DNA of 12,805 nt from CALLJL01 sp964627255 (lineage in GTDB: Bacteria; Acidobacteriota; Aminicenantia; Aminicenantales; CALLJL01), in assembly GCA_964627255.1 (NCBI GenBank), contig CAZVIN010000092.1, positions 1 to 12,805 of the forward strand, in the 5' to 3' direction. Shown in pieces: positions 7,501 through 12,805 of this stretch. The position numbers and the translations under genes are program-made. Each line of letters begins with the position of its first letter. Position 1 is the stretch's first letter. A model generated the notes under the pieces. It had not been told where the DNA came from. It made no database searches and saw only the letters and a program-made list of their open reading frames with translations.

Positions 7501-7655
7501 TCGGGGAAAGCATCGATGGGCAAGCGAACAAAGGCAAAGATGCCCCCCATAATTAGGGCTAAAACAAAAAATAAAACTACTGGCCTCTTTTCCAAACAAG
7601 CGGCGACCAAGCGTTCGAGTAAGGTTGAGTCTTTCTTTTCAGTGCTTGTGCTCAT
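4533..7655 (-). CDS. Heavy-metal efflux RND permease, CzcA/CusA type
   Basis: This 1040-residue inner-membrane proton antiporter of the HME-RND family moves metal ions out through the tripartite complex. After the first helix (about 28-44) comes the family mark RLPIDAFPDVSNVQVEI, then a large periplasmic porter domain. The TM4 signature GMIVDASIIQVENVERH carries D425 and E432, and GREFVPVMDEGAFD opens the second half. The position six before D425, aspartate in CzcA, is S419, as in CusA-like pumps that keep one TM4 acid. By hand alignment, the CusA periplasmic methionines M573 and M623 correspond to D584 and E684 (CRIDELVAGTRS), arguing against a classic Cu(I)/Ag(I) site. The metal is therefore undecided, with divalent ions favoured. 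ATG 7655 overlaps the adaptor gene by 17 bp, with GGAGGGCGAAGG just upstream. The C-terminus stops abruptly after the last helix (LPVLASLRK), and its stop lies in a repeat. Confidence 0.93.
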   Translation of the reverse strand: MSTSTEKKDSTLLERLVAACLEKRPVVLFFVLALIMGGIFAFVRLPIDAFPDVSNVQVEIIAQAPGLSPLEIERLVTTPIEISMRGLPQLELMRSVTKFGLSVVTLIFSDRTDTYFARQLVFERLGEVRSKLPEGVEVSLGPVSTALGEIYQYVLEVPGQETKNKEEEIRWLTELRTVQDWVVGPLLKTVPGVNEINSFGGYIKQIHVNPDPNRLRKYGLSVGDVFAAVEAGNRNVGGSIIDRQGEQVIVRGLGFYRSLDDVRQVVIKAEGGVPVRVGDVAEVVSGYAVRQGASLMNGEREVVGGIVMMLRGENSRQVVKRVEQKVEEINRENILPQGIKIKPFYRRAEIVERSLNTVKRAILEGSALVLVILFLFLGNIRGAFIVIMAMPLTVLLTFILAKNFGLGANLMSLGGLAISIGMIVDASIIQVENVERHLAVGGRNRDRLQDILQAVLEVRRPSIFGEMIIVLTFLPILSLQGIEGKMFSPLAVMVAIALFCSLLLSIFVVPVFCYYLLRPRDGRRETLLARITRKIYLPVLNQALRFRWLILFLALVLLAGAVYIFPRLGREFVPVMDEGAFDMDIQLLPGISLDQAMAISNLVEKKLKEFPELETIVSRTGQTGVAVEARGVDKTGYVGSLRPRSEWKNARSWDELADKMRQALEPIPGMVFSFSQPIQCRIDELVAGTRSQLILKIFGEDRELLREKAAEIASVMAELRGATDIVVEQVAGQQYLQIEGNRAKMARYGLSIRDVLDVVEMAVGGKVATTYYEGNRYFDLVVRFPESYRGSPEKIRDILLRTAQGSLVPLAEVARVELREGPVQVSRENGFRRIGVELNVAGRDIGSFVAEAKRLIKEKVSLPPGMTLSWGGQFENQQRAMRRLMVITPVVLGLILVFLFITFGSLRLVLILLVSLPLALVGGVFSLWLSGLYLSVPASVGFIALLGIAVLNGLVLLNQIMLEMKKGGDIKACILGACSIRLRPVLMTAGTTILGLTPLLAATGPGSEIQRPLAVVVVGGLATSTLLTLIILPVLASLRK

Positions 7656-8769
7656 GGCCTTCGCCCTCCAGAGTCTTCTTCAAGAATTCTGACTTCAGGC
7701 TGAAAGATCCCTCCGTTACGTAGGTTTCACCTTCGTTTAAACCTTCAATAATTTCCACCAAGCCATCAAAAAACCGTCCGAGCTTGACCGGCCGCAGCAA
7801 AAAGGATTCAGCTCCGGTCTGGATGAAAAGGCTTTCCTCGTTTTCAAGATGACGCACGGCTCGTTCGGGCACAGCCAGAATTTTTTCTTTTTCTCGCGGC
7901 AAAAGATAGACGTCGACATACATTCCGGGCTTAAGGCGAAAATCATGGTTTCTGACTTCGGCTCGTAGCTGGAAGGTCCTCGTCGCCTCATCCATAACAT
8001 CAGCCAGCAAGGTTACCCGACCTTTAAAAATTTGACCTGGATAGGCCTCGACCTTCACCTCGCAATCAACGGGGATAGCTAGTTTAGCCAAGTCTTTTTC
8101 AAAAACATTTACTTCTACCCAGACCAAGCTTAGGTCGGCCACCCGAAAGAATTCTCGACCGGTTTCGACATATTCGCCGTTATTAACGGAACGACTGATT
8201 ATTCGGCCCGCGATTGACGAACGAACCGCTAAAAATTCTGCACTCCTGCCCTCCCGCTCTAAGGTTTTAATTTCTTCGTCACCGACACCTAAAAGCTTCA
8301 ACCTCCGGGTAATGGAGGCCAGCATTCTTTCGGCCAGTTCCTTATCAGTTCCCTGGGCGCGGGAGACCCTTTCTCTGGCTTGTAGGTATTCTGCTTGCAA
8401 AGCTTGATGCTCAGGACTGTAAAGGCAAAGGAGTACTTGGCCCTTTTCGACCCAGTCTCCCTCATAGGCCAGAATTTCTTCAACCCGGCCAGCCCCGCGA
8501 GCCACCACTACCGTATAATTTTTTGGATTGAATACCACTCGGCCGGCTGCCCGTAAAGGAATCAAATAATCACGACGTGTGGCGACTTCTGTTTTTAACC
8601 CAACCAGCTCCTGACCTCTGGTCGAAAGGCTGACCGAGGCGGTGGCCGGAACCTCCGCCTCATTATAATGAACCTCGGCGGTTTGCCGACAGGCCGGCAG
8701 AAATAGAAAATAGCCAGCCATAAGACAGTTAATAAATATAAAACCTTCTTTATATTTCTTCTTCCTCAC
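7639..8769 (-). CDS. RND periplasmic adaptor (membrane fusion protein), CusB/CzcB type, lipoprotein
   Basis: This adaptor links the RND pump to the outer-membrane channel. With GTG 8769 as start (GGGAG about eight bases upstream) the 376-residue product begins with a clean lipoprotein signal: basic RKKKYKEG, hydrophobic core, lipobox LPAC with C27. ATG 8820 would add 17 residues, giving an unusually long n-region. Domains in order are a beta strand and barrel-sandwich half (VVVARGAGRVEEILAYEGD), an alpha-hairpin (HQALQAEYLQARERV onward), the second sandwich half (VRSSIAGRIISRSVNNGEYV), a beta-barrel (DLSLVWVEVNVFEKDL), then a membrane-proximal domain with KPGMYVDVYL. The C-terminus GHEHKH is histidine-rich, as in many Czc-type adaptors, and may bind metal. 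It lies 194 bp after the channel gene and overlaps the pump gene by 17 bp. Family assignment is firm; the start codon is less so. Confidence 0.9.
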   Translation of the reverse strand: MRKKKYKEGFIFINCLMAGYFLFLPACRQTAEVHYNEAEVPATASVSLSTRGQELVGLKTEVATRRDYLIPLRAAGRVVFNPKNYTVVVARGAGRVEEILAYEGDWVEKGQVLLCLYSPEHQALQAEYLQARERVSRAQGTDKELAERMLASITRRLKLLGVGDEEIKTLEREGRSAEFLAVRSSIAGRIISRSVNNGEYVETGREFFRVADLSLVWVEVNVFEKDLAKLAIPVDCEVKVEAYPGQIFKGRVTLLADVMDEATRTFQLRAEVRNHDFRLKPGMYVDVYLLPREKEKILAVPERAVRHLENEESLFIQTGAESFLLRPVKLGRFFDGLVEIIEGLNEGETYVTEGSFSLKSEFLKKTLEGEGHEHKH

Positions 8770-8786
8770 CGTGTTTTTCTCCCATG

Positions 8787-8814
8787 ATATATTTTTTATA
8801 ATATATTTTTTATA
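8787..8814 (-). repeat. Perfect 14-bp tandem duplication upstream of the adaptor gene
   Basis: ATATATTTTTTATA occurs twice without a gap (8787-8800 and 8801-8814). On the minus strand it reads as two copies of TATAAAAAATATAT and so carries -10-like sequence. It lies between the alternative starts 8820 and 8769; if GTG 8769 is correct it is untranslated leader or an internal promoter. A 14-bp repeat is not a multiple of three. Confidence 0.8.
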
Positions 8815-8872
8815 GGTCATTTTTTAACCTTATTACCCTCTGGTAAACTCATTCTCTCGGTTTTCATCTAAC

Positions 8873-8935
8873 TTATCGCAGGGCAAAAGCAGCCTTCCCC
8901 ACTTCAGCCTGGCCTCTTATGATTTTTATGTTCAT
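8873..8935 (-). CDS. Possible 20-residue ORF between channel and adaptor genes
   Basis: ATG 8935, preceded by TTAAGG, opens a 20-codon frame (MNIKIIRGQAEVGKAAFALR) ending with TAA at 8873. A second 16-codon frame (ATG 8867 to TGA 8817) overlaps ATG 8820 of the adaptor as ATGA. They occupy the otherwise empty gap between the channel and adaptor genes. They could be translational-coupling leaders, remnants of a small gene, or chance. I do not recognise either. Confidence 0.15.
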   Translation of the reverse strand: MNIKIIRGQAEVGKAAFALR

Positions 8936-8963
8936 CCTTAATTAACCAGATTTAAATCGCCTT

Positions 8964-10316
8964 TTATTCGGTTTCACCGGCGACCTCGATTTCCGCCAGG
9001 GCTAAATGATGCTCAAAAAGAGTGTTAAGAAAAGCAAGGGATGTTTCGCGGTTAAGCCGATAAACCTCGAGCAAATCAAGAAAACCAACTTTGCCCTGAG
9101 CATATAAAGAGATGGTCAAATTGAGCATGCTGCGCGCCTCCTCAAGCAGCGTTTGTTCGAAAAGGTGCAGGCGGCGTTCAAGAGACTGAATGCGGTTAAA
9201 GACGGCCGTTATCCCCAAAATAATTTTTTTCCTCTGGAAATCGAGGGAAATTTCGGCTGCTCTCTGTCGGGCCAGGGCTTCAGCCGTTGCGCCTTTCTGT
9301 TGCGTCCGCCACAAGGGAAGAGAAGTTTGAATTTCAAAGCCCCAAGAAGAGGTTCTCAGGCTGGGATAATAAAGGCCCAAACGAAAATCAGGAAGGAGAC
9401 TTCTACGAGCTAATTCCGCCTCCGCTTTGATTCTTTCCACTTCCTGGCTAAGCGCCGCTAAGGAAGCACGAGCTTCGGCTTCTCTCAGAAGGTCTTCAAG
9501 AGAGCGGGTTAAGGGCTGGAATTTGACGTCAGAGACAACTTCTCTTCTTTCTTTTATTTCACCGCCCAGAAGAAGCGCCAACTCCGCCCATCTTTCCTCC
9601 AGGTCCTTTTCTGTCACGATGATTTCATTCTGGAGGCGAAGCTTTTCGAGCTCCAGACGTAGAATATCAAGATAAGGAACCTCGCCCGCTTCATAACGAA
9701 GCTGGGCCGTACGCAAACTTTGATTCAGAAAATCAACGAGGGACCGGTAATAGGCGAGTGTTTCCTGAGATAAAGCGACTAAATAATAAGCCTTCTTGAC
9801 CTGGGTTATGACTAGTCTTTTCCTGGCTTCTAAGCGCCAAGAGGCGGCCTCACCGCCGTGACTGCCAACCTCGCGGCGCAAGGTTCGCTTGCCCGGAAAC
9901 TCCACCAGCTGCTGGATGCTGAGATTTATCTCAGATTCTGCTTTTTTCTGGCCTAAGTTAAGTCCTTCCCGGCTGAAACTTAGTTCGGGCAGGGGCCAGG
10001 AAGTAAGTTGAAGGGTGAGGCCGCGCCAAACGGCAATTTCCTGCTGAGCTTGAAGAATCTCCGGGTTAGCTTTAAGAGCCAGCTCAATCGCCTCCTCTAA
10101 GGCCAAAGTTTTCTCGGCAGAAGAGAGCGGCGAAAAGAAAACCGCGATGAGTAAAATCGCGAATAAGGTAGGAGTAGATAAAATAAGCGGAAAAAATAGC
10201 CGCTTTAATAAAGGCAATCTTATAGAATTTATGTTGGACAAAGTCTGGTTTCTAGTCAGCCAAGTTTTTATCAAAAACCTATTTATTTTTAGAAGCCGCC
10301 AATAATTCTTGCCCAT
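8964..10316 (-). CDS. TolC/CzcC-family outer-membrane efflux channel
   Basis: This 450-residue outer-membrane factor (OEP family) forms the channel through which the RND pump exports its substrate. The first repeat begins LALEEAIELALKANPEILQAQQEIA near residue 71, the standard opening of TolC/CzcC proteins. Long amphipathic coiled-coil helices follow (for example YFLNQ/AQLRYEAGEVPYLDILRLELEKL-type segments near 205-235), and the second repeat ends with AQGKVGFLDLLEVYR near 415. A signal peptide is clear (hydrophobic 41-62, cleavage after SSA at about 67). Its n-region of nearly 40 residues is unusually long; yet GAGGAGG four bases before ATG 10316 strongly supports that start. A TTG at residue 34 would give a normal signal peptide but has no ribosome binding site. 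It starts 38 bases after the small His-rich gene in the same operon. Confidence 0.9.
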   Translation of the reverse strand: MGKNYWRLLKINRFLIKTWLTRNQTLSNINSIRLPLLKRLFFPLILSTPTLFAILLIAVFFSPLSSAEKTLALEEAIELALKANPEILQAQQEIAVWRGLTLQLTSWPLPELSFSREGLNLGQKKAESEINLSIQQLVEFPGKRTLRREVGSHGGEAASWRLEARKRLVITQVKKAYYLVALSQETLAYYRSLVDFLNQSLRTAQLRYEAGEVPYLDILRLELEKLRLQNEIIVTEKDLEERWAELALLLGGEIKERREVVSDVKFQPLTRSLEDLLREAEARASLAALSQEVERIKAEAELARRSLLPDFRLGLYYPSLRTSSWGFEIQTSLPLWRTQQKGATAEALARQRAAEISLDFQRKKIILGITAVFNRIQSLERRLHLFEQTLLEEARSMLNLTISLYAQGKVGFLDLLEVYRLNRETSLAFLNTLFEHHLALAEIEVAGETE

Positions 10317-10354
10317 TAGTCCTCCTCTGGGGAAAATAAGGGTGAAAAAAAGAA

Positions 10355-10669
10355 TTAGGCAGCGTGGGGTGGGTGGAAGATTTCCCAGCCGAGAGGAAGG
10401 GGTAAGATAAAATTGGACCGCTGAAGCAGATTAGCGACGCATAAAATGGCCAAATATTGAGCTCTTAGAATCGGCATATCAAGGATAGCGGCAAAACAGG
10501 GACAAACATGGCCATCCGTGAAACTGAATGAGGCGACCTGATTAATCATCGTCAAAGCCAGGTCATGAAAATGAAAATGGCTCAAAGTATCGTGCTCATG
10601 AAAATGAACTCCCAGAGCGACGAAGAGCAAGATAAGCGCTATGCTTTCTGCCTTTCTCAGCCACTTCAT
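10355..10669 (-). CDS. Small histidine-rich exported protein, CzcI-like in position and composition
   Basis: This 104-residue protein heads the efflux operon. It has a basic start (MKWLRKAES), a short hydrophobic stretch (about 10-20, IALILLFVALG) that could be a signal peptide or anchor, then a histidine cluster (H22, H24, H26, H31, H33, H35). A DGHVCPCF motif (H54, C56, C58) follows, then a hydrophobic part and a C-terminus with H99 and H102 (FHPPHAA). Such residues suit metal binding in the periplasm. In Cupriavidus the czcICBA operon begins with czcI, a small exported His- and Cys-containing protein, followed by channel, adaptor and pump; the order here is the same. Sequence homology to CzcI or DUF2946 proteins is unproven; I infer a metal-sensing or buffering role. 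The start at ATG 10669 has a modest GCAGGG site. A strong promoter and an upstream hairpin precede it. Confidence 0.7.
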   Translation of the reverse strand: MKWLRKAESIALILLFVALGVHFHEHDTLSHFHFHDLALTMINQVASFSFTDGHVCPCFAAILDMPILRAQYLAILCVANLLQRSNFILPLPLGWEIFHPPHAA

Positions 10670-10683
10670 ATTAGACCCTGCCT

Positions 10684-10699
10684 GACGGAAAATACCGTC
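10684..10699 (-). promoter_or_regulatory. Small inverted repeat in the leader of the efflux operon
   Basis: GACGG and CCGTC (5 bp each, 6-base loop) form a hairpin just upstream of the GCAGGG ribosome binding site of the small His-rich gene and downstream of the predicted transcript start near 10717. It could be an operator half-site pair or could influence translation. Confidence 0.35.
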
Positions 10700-10712
10700 G
10701 CCTGAATACTCT

Positions 10713-10742
10713 TCAGATTTCGCCTTATATCAGATTTTCGCC
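10713..10742 (-). promoter_or_regulatory. Direct repeat flanking the -10 box of the efflux operon
   Basis: TCAGATTTCGCC (10713-10724) and TCAGATTTTCGCC (10730-10742) are identical but for one extra T, and are separated by five bases. Together they bracket the -10 box, about 18 bp apart centre to centre. Such an arrangement is typical of tandem regulator binding sites. No regulator gene is in the window. Confidence 0.5.
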
Positions 10743-10752
10743 ATCTCGTCAA
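10724..10752 (-). promoter_or_regulatory. Sigma-70-type promoter of the metal efflux operon
   Basis: On the minus strand TTGACG (10752-10747, five of six bases) is followed by exactly 17 bp and TATAAG (10729-10724, five of six) with an extended TG element. Transcription would begin near 10717, leaving about 47 bases before ATG 10669. The -35 box lies inside the palindrome CTCGT-CA-ACGAG (10745-10756). This is the best promoter match in the window. Confidence 0.65.
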
Positions 10753-10806
10753 CGAGCTACTGGGGTTCAAACATTATCAAGGCCGTTGGTTCAGAATCTC
10801 TTGTTG

Positions 10807-10825
10807 TCAACCATTCTTTGGTTGA
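10807..10825. promoter_or_regulatory. Inverted repeat upstream of the efflux promoter
   Basis: TCAACC (10807-10812) and GGTTGA (10820-10825) are perfect inverted arms around seven bases; a related TTGGTTCA lies at about 10784-10791. There is no T-tract, so a terminator is unlikely. It lies about 55-75 bp upstream of the -35 box and could be an activator site, or chance. The rest of 10826-10959 shows no clear element; GTTGG/CCAAC arms at 10903-10921 are weak. Confidence 0.25.
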
Positions 10826-10959
10826 ACTCTTTGCCCTGTCGCTCTAGCTAGGCAAAAAGGGTCTCTTTATTTCGCCCCGGGCTCTTCGAGGGGGTACTTA
10901 AAGTTGGCCTTTTTCCCCAACACTAAACTTTTTATGGCCAAAATCGGGTCAAAACCAGA

Positions 10960-11895
10960 CTAGGACGAGCCCCCGTCTCGGGTTTCTTGACCGCCGAGCA
11001 ACGAGCGCAGCGCTCCCTCTAAATCGGAAAAGCAAAATTCAAAGCCAATTTCTTGCAGGCGGCGGGGAAGGACACGCTGGCCGGTAAGGAGGACGCTGGA
11101 CATCTCACCGAAAAGAAACCGCAGAATGAAAGCAGGAGTAGGGAGAAAAGCTGGTCGGCGCAAGATACCGCCCATAACTCTGGCTAACTGAGATTGCTTT
11201 ACCGGGTTAGGTGAGGTCAAATTGTATGGCCCCCGGGCTTCTTGTTTTTCTAATAAAAACCGGATGGCTCGAACCTCGTCGGCGATATGAACCCAGGAGA
11301 CCCACTGCCGGCCGCTTCCCAACCGGCCACCGACAAAAAAGCGATAGGGCTGAAGCAAGCGACGTAGGGCTCCCCCTTCTTTACTCAGGACCACCCCCGT
11401 CCGGATAATCACCCGGCGTAAAATATTATCCAAGGAAGCGGTAGAAGCCTCCCATTCCACCGCGAGCTTGGCCAGGAAGTCCGTACCAGGCTGAGTATCT
11501 TCCGTTATTTCCTCGTCTCCGTGGGGACCATAGTAACCGATGGCTGAAGCTTGGATGATAACTTGAGGTTTTATGGTGGCTAAATTGACGGCCTCGACCA
11601 CCGCTTTTCCAGCCGCTAAGCGACTTTCCCGGAGACGCCTTTTCCGTTCTTCGGTCCAACGGCCGGCAGCCAGGTTTTCACCGGCCAGATTAATAATAGC
11701 CAGTGACCTGTCAGCTAAGTGAGCCCAACCCTGCGAGGTATGGCCATCCCATTTTTCCATTTTGATAGCAGGCGATAGACCATCCAACTGCCGGGCATGA
11801 CGACTGAGAATGATTACCTCATAACCCGCTTCAATTAATTCAGCTGTCAGTGCCCGCCCGATAAGCCCGCTCCCTCCAGTTATAATCACCCGCAT
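10960..11895 (-). CDS. TIGR01777-family NAD(P)-dependent epimerase (YfcH / SDR39U1 type)
   Basis: This 311-residue extended short-chain dehydrogenase/reductase is of the TIGR01777 family. The N-terminal Rossmann motif is T6-G-G-S-G-L-I-G13. INLAGENLAAGRWT (68-81) is the family-specific block, SAIGYYG (117-123) holds the central strand and active-site tyrosines, and RTGVVLSKEGGAL (165-177) follows. The NADP-binding part ends near 235 and a DUF1731 C-terminal domain follows (about 250-300, FLPTPAFILRFLFGEMSSVLLTGQRV), as in YfcH. The reaction is unknown in bacteria; related proteins are called epimerases by fold only. ATG 11895 is preferred over TTG 11910 because AAAGGTG lies seven bases before it. 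It ends 291 bases upstream of the efflux operon and is transcribed separately. The last ten residues are polar and probably disordered. Confidence 0.9.
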   Translation of the reverse strand: MRVIITGGSGLIGRALTAELIEAGYEVIILSRHARQLDGLSPAIKMEKWDGHTSQGWAHLADRSLAIINLAGENLAAGRWTEERKRRLRESRLAAGKAVVEAVNLATIKPQVIIQASAIGYYGPHGDEEITEDTQPGTDFLAKLAVEWEASTASLDNILRRVIIRTGVVLSKEGGALRRLLQPYRFFVGGRLGSGRQWVSWVHIADEVRAIRFLLEKQEARGPYNLTSPNPVKQSQLARVMGGILRRPAFLPTPAFILRFLFGEMSSVLLTGQRVLPRRLQEIGFEFCFSDLEGALRSLLGGQETRDGGSS

Positions 11896-11933
11896 GCTTT
11901 CACCTTTCAAGCTTATTTTTCCTTGATCGTTAT

Positions 11934-11962
11934 ATTATTATTATTTTTGTTATCATGCTCAA
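11934..11962 (-). promoter_or_regulatory. Candidate promoter of the epimerase gene
   Basis: On the minus strand TTGAGC (11962-11957) is followed by 17 bp and AATAAT (11939-11934) within an AT-rich tract; TAATAT two bases further is an alternative -10 box. The transcript would start some 30 bases upstream of ATG 11895. The tract lies between the gene and the CRISPR array. Confidence 0.35.
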
Positions 11963-12012
11963 TTCGGGAATTAATGCGACCAAAAAATTTGGATATAAAT
12001 TTTTCTGTCAAA

Positions 12013-12049
12013 AAACCGAAGCTTATCATATTGAAAGCTTATCTTATAC
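12013..12049 (-). repeat. Decayed terminal CRISPR repeat
   Basis: Aligned without gaps to the 37-bp CRISPR repeat, this stretch agrees at 22 of 37 positions, and 17 of the last 21 agree, including the end TATAC versus ATAC. It is followed by 36 bases (12050-12085) before the first intact repeat, matching the spacer length in the array. In the inferred transcript orientation the damaged part is the 3' half, the usual pattern for a leader-distal repeat. Confidence 0.65.
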
Positions 12050-12085
12050 AAGAATTGTTCGCCATCATCCCGGGGGCTAAGCTCA

Positions 12086-12805
12086 GTTTCAATCCTTGTT
12101 TTATTGGAAACTGCTCTCATACAAATTGTTGGGCGGCCAGATTGCCAAACAAGAAGAAGTAAGTTTCAATCCTTGTTTTATTGGAAACTGCTCTCATACG
12201 GCCATTACGGCTGGATATAACACAAGCGAATTTTGTTTCAATCCTTGTTTTATTGGAAACTGCTCTCATACTTCCTTTTTCACCCACACTCGCTCACTCC
12301 AAATTATGTTTCAATCCTTGTTTTATTGGAAACTGCTCTCATACTCGCCGGAATCACCAGAAGCTTTTTCTTTTCTCCCCTCGGTTTCAATCCTTGTTTT
12401 ATTGGAAACTGCTCTCATACAAACAGAAGGGAAAAAGAGGCAGAATTATTCTTAGGGGATGTTTCAATCCTTGTTTTATTGGAAACTGCTCTCATACTGT
12501 TTATGAGGCCGGGGAAACATTAGCCGAGAGAATAATGTTTCAATCCTTGTTTTATTGGAAACTGCTCTCATACTAACTCAGTTTTAGTCGAGATGTAATG
12601 AAGCAAGAGTTTCAATCCTTGTTTTATTGGAAACTGCTCTCATACTGGAGCCGGTCGCGGCCGCAGAATAAGGATCACGCAGGTTTCAATCCTTGTTTTA
12701 TTGGAAACTGCTCTCATACCATTCTCGTTTTTCCTTACCTCCGGCTCTTCGGAAACCCGTTTCAATCCTTGTTTTATTGGAAACTGCTCTCATACTCCTT
12801 TTGAT
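12086..12805 (-). CRISPR. CRISPR array, ten identical 37-bp repeats, running off the right edge
   Basis: Repeats begin at 12086, 12163, 12235, 12308, 12384, 12461, 12537, 12609, 12683 and 12759; each is 37 bp, starts GTTTCAATCC and ends GCTCTCATAC, with no variation between copies. The nine complete spacers are 40, 35, 36, 39, 40, 39, 35, 37 and 39 bp; a tenth begins at 12796 and is cut by the window end. The spacers are all different. The reverse complement of the repeat ends in ATTGAAAC, the 8-base 5' handle of crRNAs in many type I-A, I-B and III systems, so transcription is probably on the minus strand with the leader to the right. The repeat can fold, GTTTC-AAT pairing with ATTGGAAAC around a 9-base loop. 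No cas genes lie in the window, so the type is unassigned. Open frames across the array are artefacts of the repeat. Confidence 0.97.

Noticed and set aside
11911..12012. AT-rich stretch left of the array as the CRISPR leader
   Set aside because: Repeat orientation and the decayed repeat at 12013-12049 place this at the leader-distal end; the AT-richness is better explained by the epimerase promoter.
12096..12804. Several overlapping open frames across the CRISPR array
   Set aside because: They encode the repeat over and over (for example SLFYWKLLSY) in three frames and exist only because the repeat lacks stops.

Overview
The window most likely comes from a Gram-negative-type (diderm), probably anaerobic bacterium. 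It encodes a complete tripartite envelope efflux system (outer-membrane TolC-like channel, lipoprotein adaptor, inner-membrane RND pump), a LapA-domain membrane protein and an oxygen/NO-detoxifying flavodiiron protein. The MNT/HEPN pair and a CRISPR array with an ATTGAAAC repeat end are frequent in thermophiles, but I cannot fix a phylum. No cas genes, rRNA, tRNA, transposase or plasmid functions are visible.

Layout. 1-895 has no convincing intact gene; it holds a short tandem repeat and a possible decayed membrane-protein gene on the minus strand. 896-1977 (+) holds a small, possibly frameshifted ORF running into an MNT nucleotidyltransferase and a HEPN protein, a toxin-antitoxin-like pair. 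2170-2412 (+) is a LapA-domain protein with its own promoter. 2806-3984 (+) is an FprA-type flavodiiron protein that starts at TTG behind a strong ribosome binding site, followed at 4059-4301 by an unrecognised three-helix membrane protein. 10669 down to 4533 (-) is a heavy-metal efflux operon ordered His-rich small exported protein, outer-membrane factor, membrane fusion protein, RND pump. This is the gene order of czcICBA. Its promoter lies at 10724-10752 and is surrounded by repeat and palindrome signals that look like operators. 11895 down to 10960 (-) is a TIGR01777/YfcH-type SDR epimerase. 12086 to the right edge is a CRISPR array with ten identical 37-bp repeats.

How they work together. 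The four minus-strand genes form one export machine: the small His-rich protein probably senses or buffers metal in the periplasm, the adaptor joins pump and channel, and the RND protein drives export with the proton gradient. The flavodiiron protein would protect oxygen- or NO-sensitive metabolism. The MNT/HEPN pair and the CRISPR array are defence or conflict-type elements on the two sides of these housekeeping and stress genes.

The less obvious observations are these: (1) a decayed 37-bp CRISPR repeat at 12013-12049, exactly one spacer length left of the array, which agrees with the repeat sequence in placing the leader to the right, outside the window; (2) a CzcI-like His-rich protein heading the efflux operon, with direct repeats flanking the -10 box and a palindrome over the -35 box; (3) a small ORF with an A6 frameshift overlapping the MNT start; (4) a 21-bp near-identical repeat, one copy of which contains the stop codon of the RND gene.
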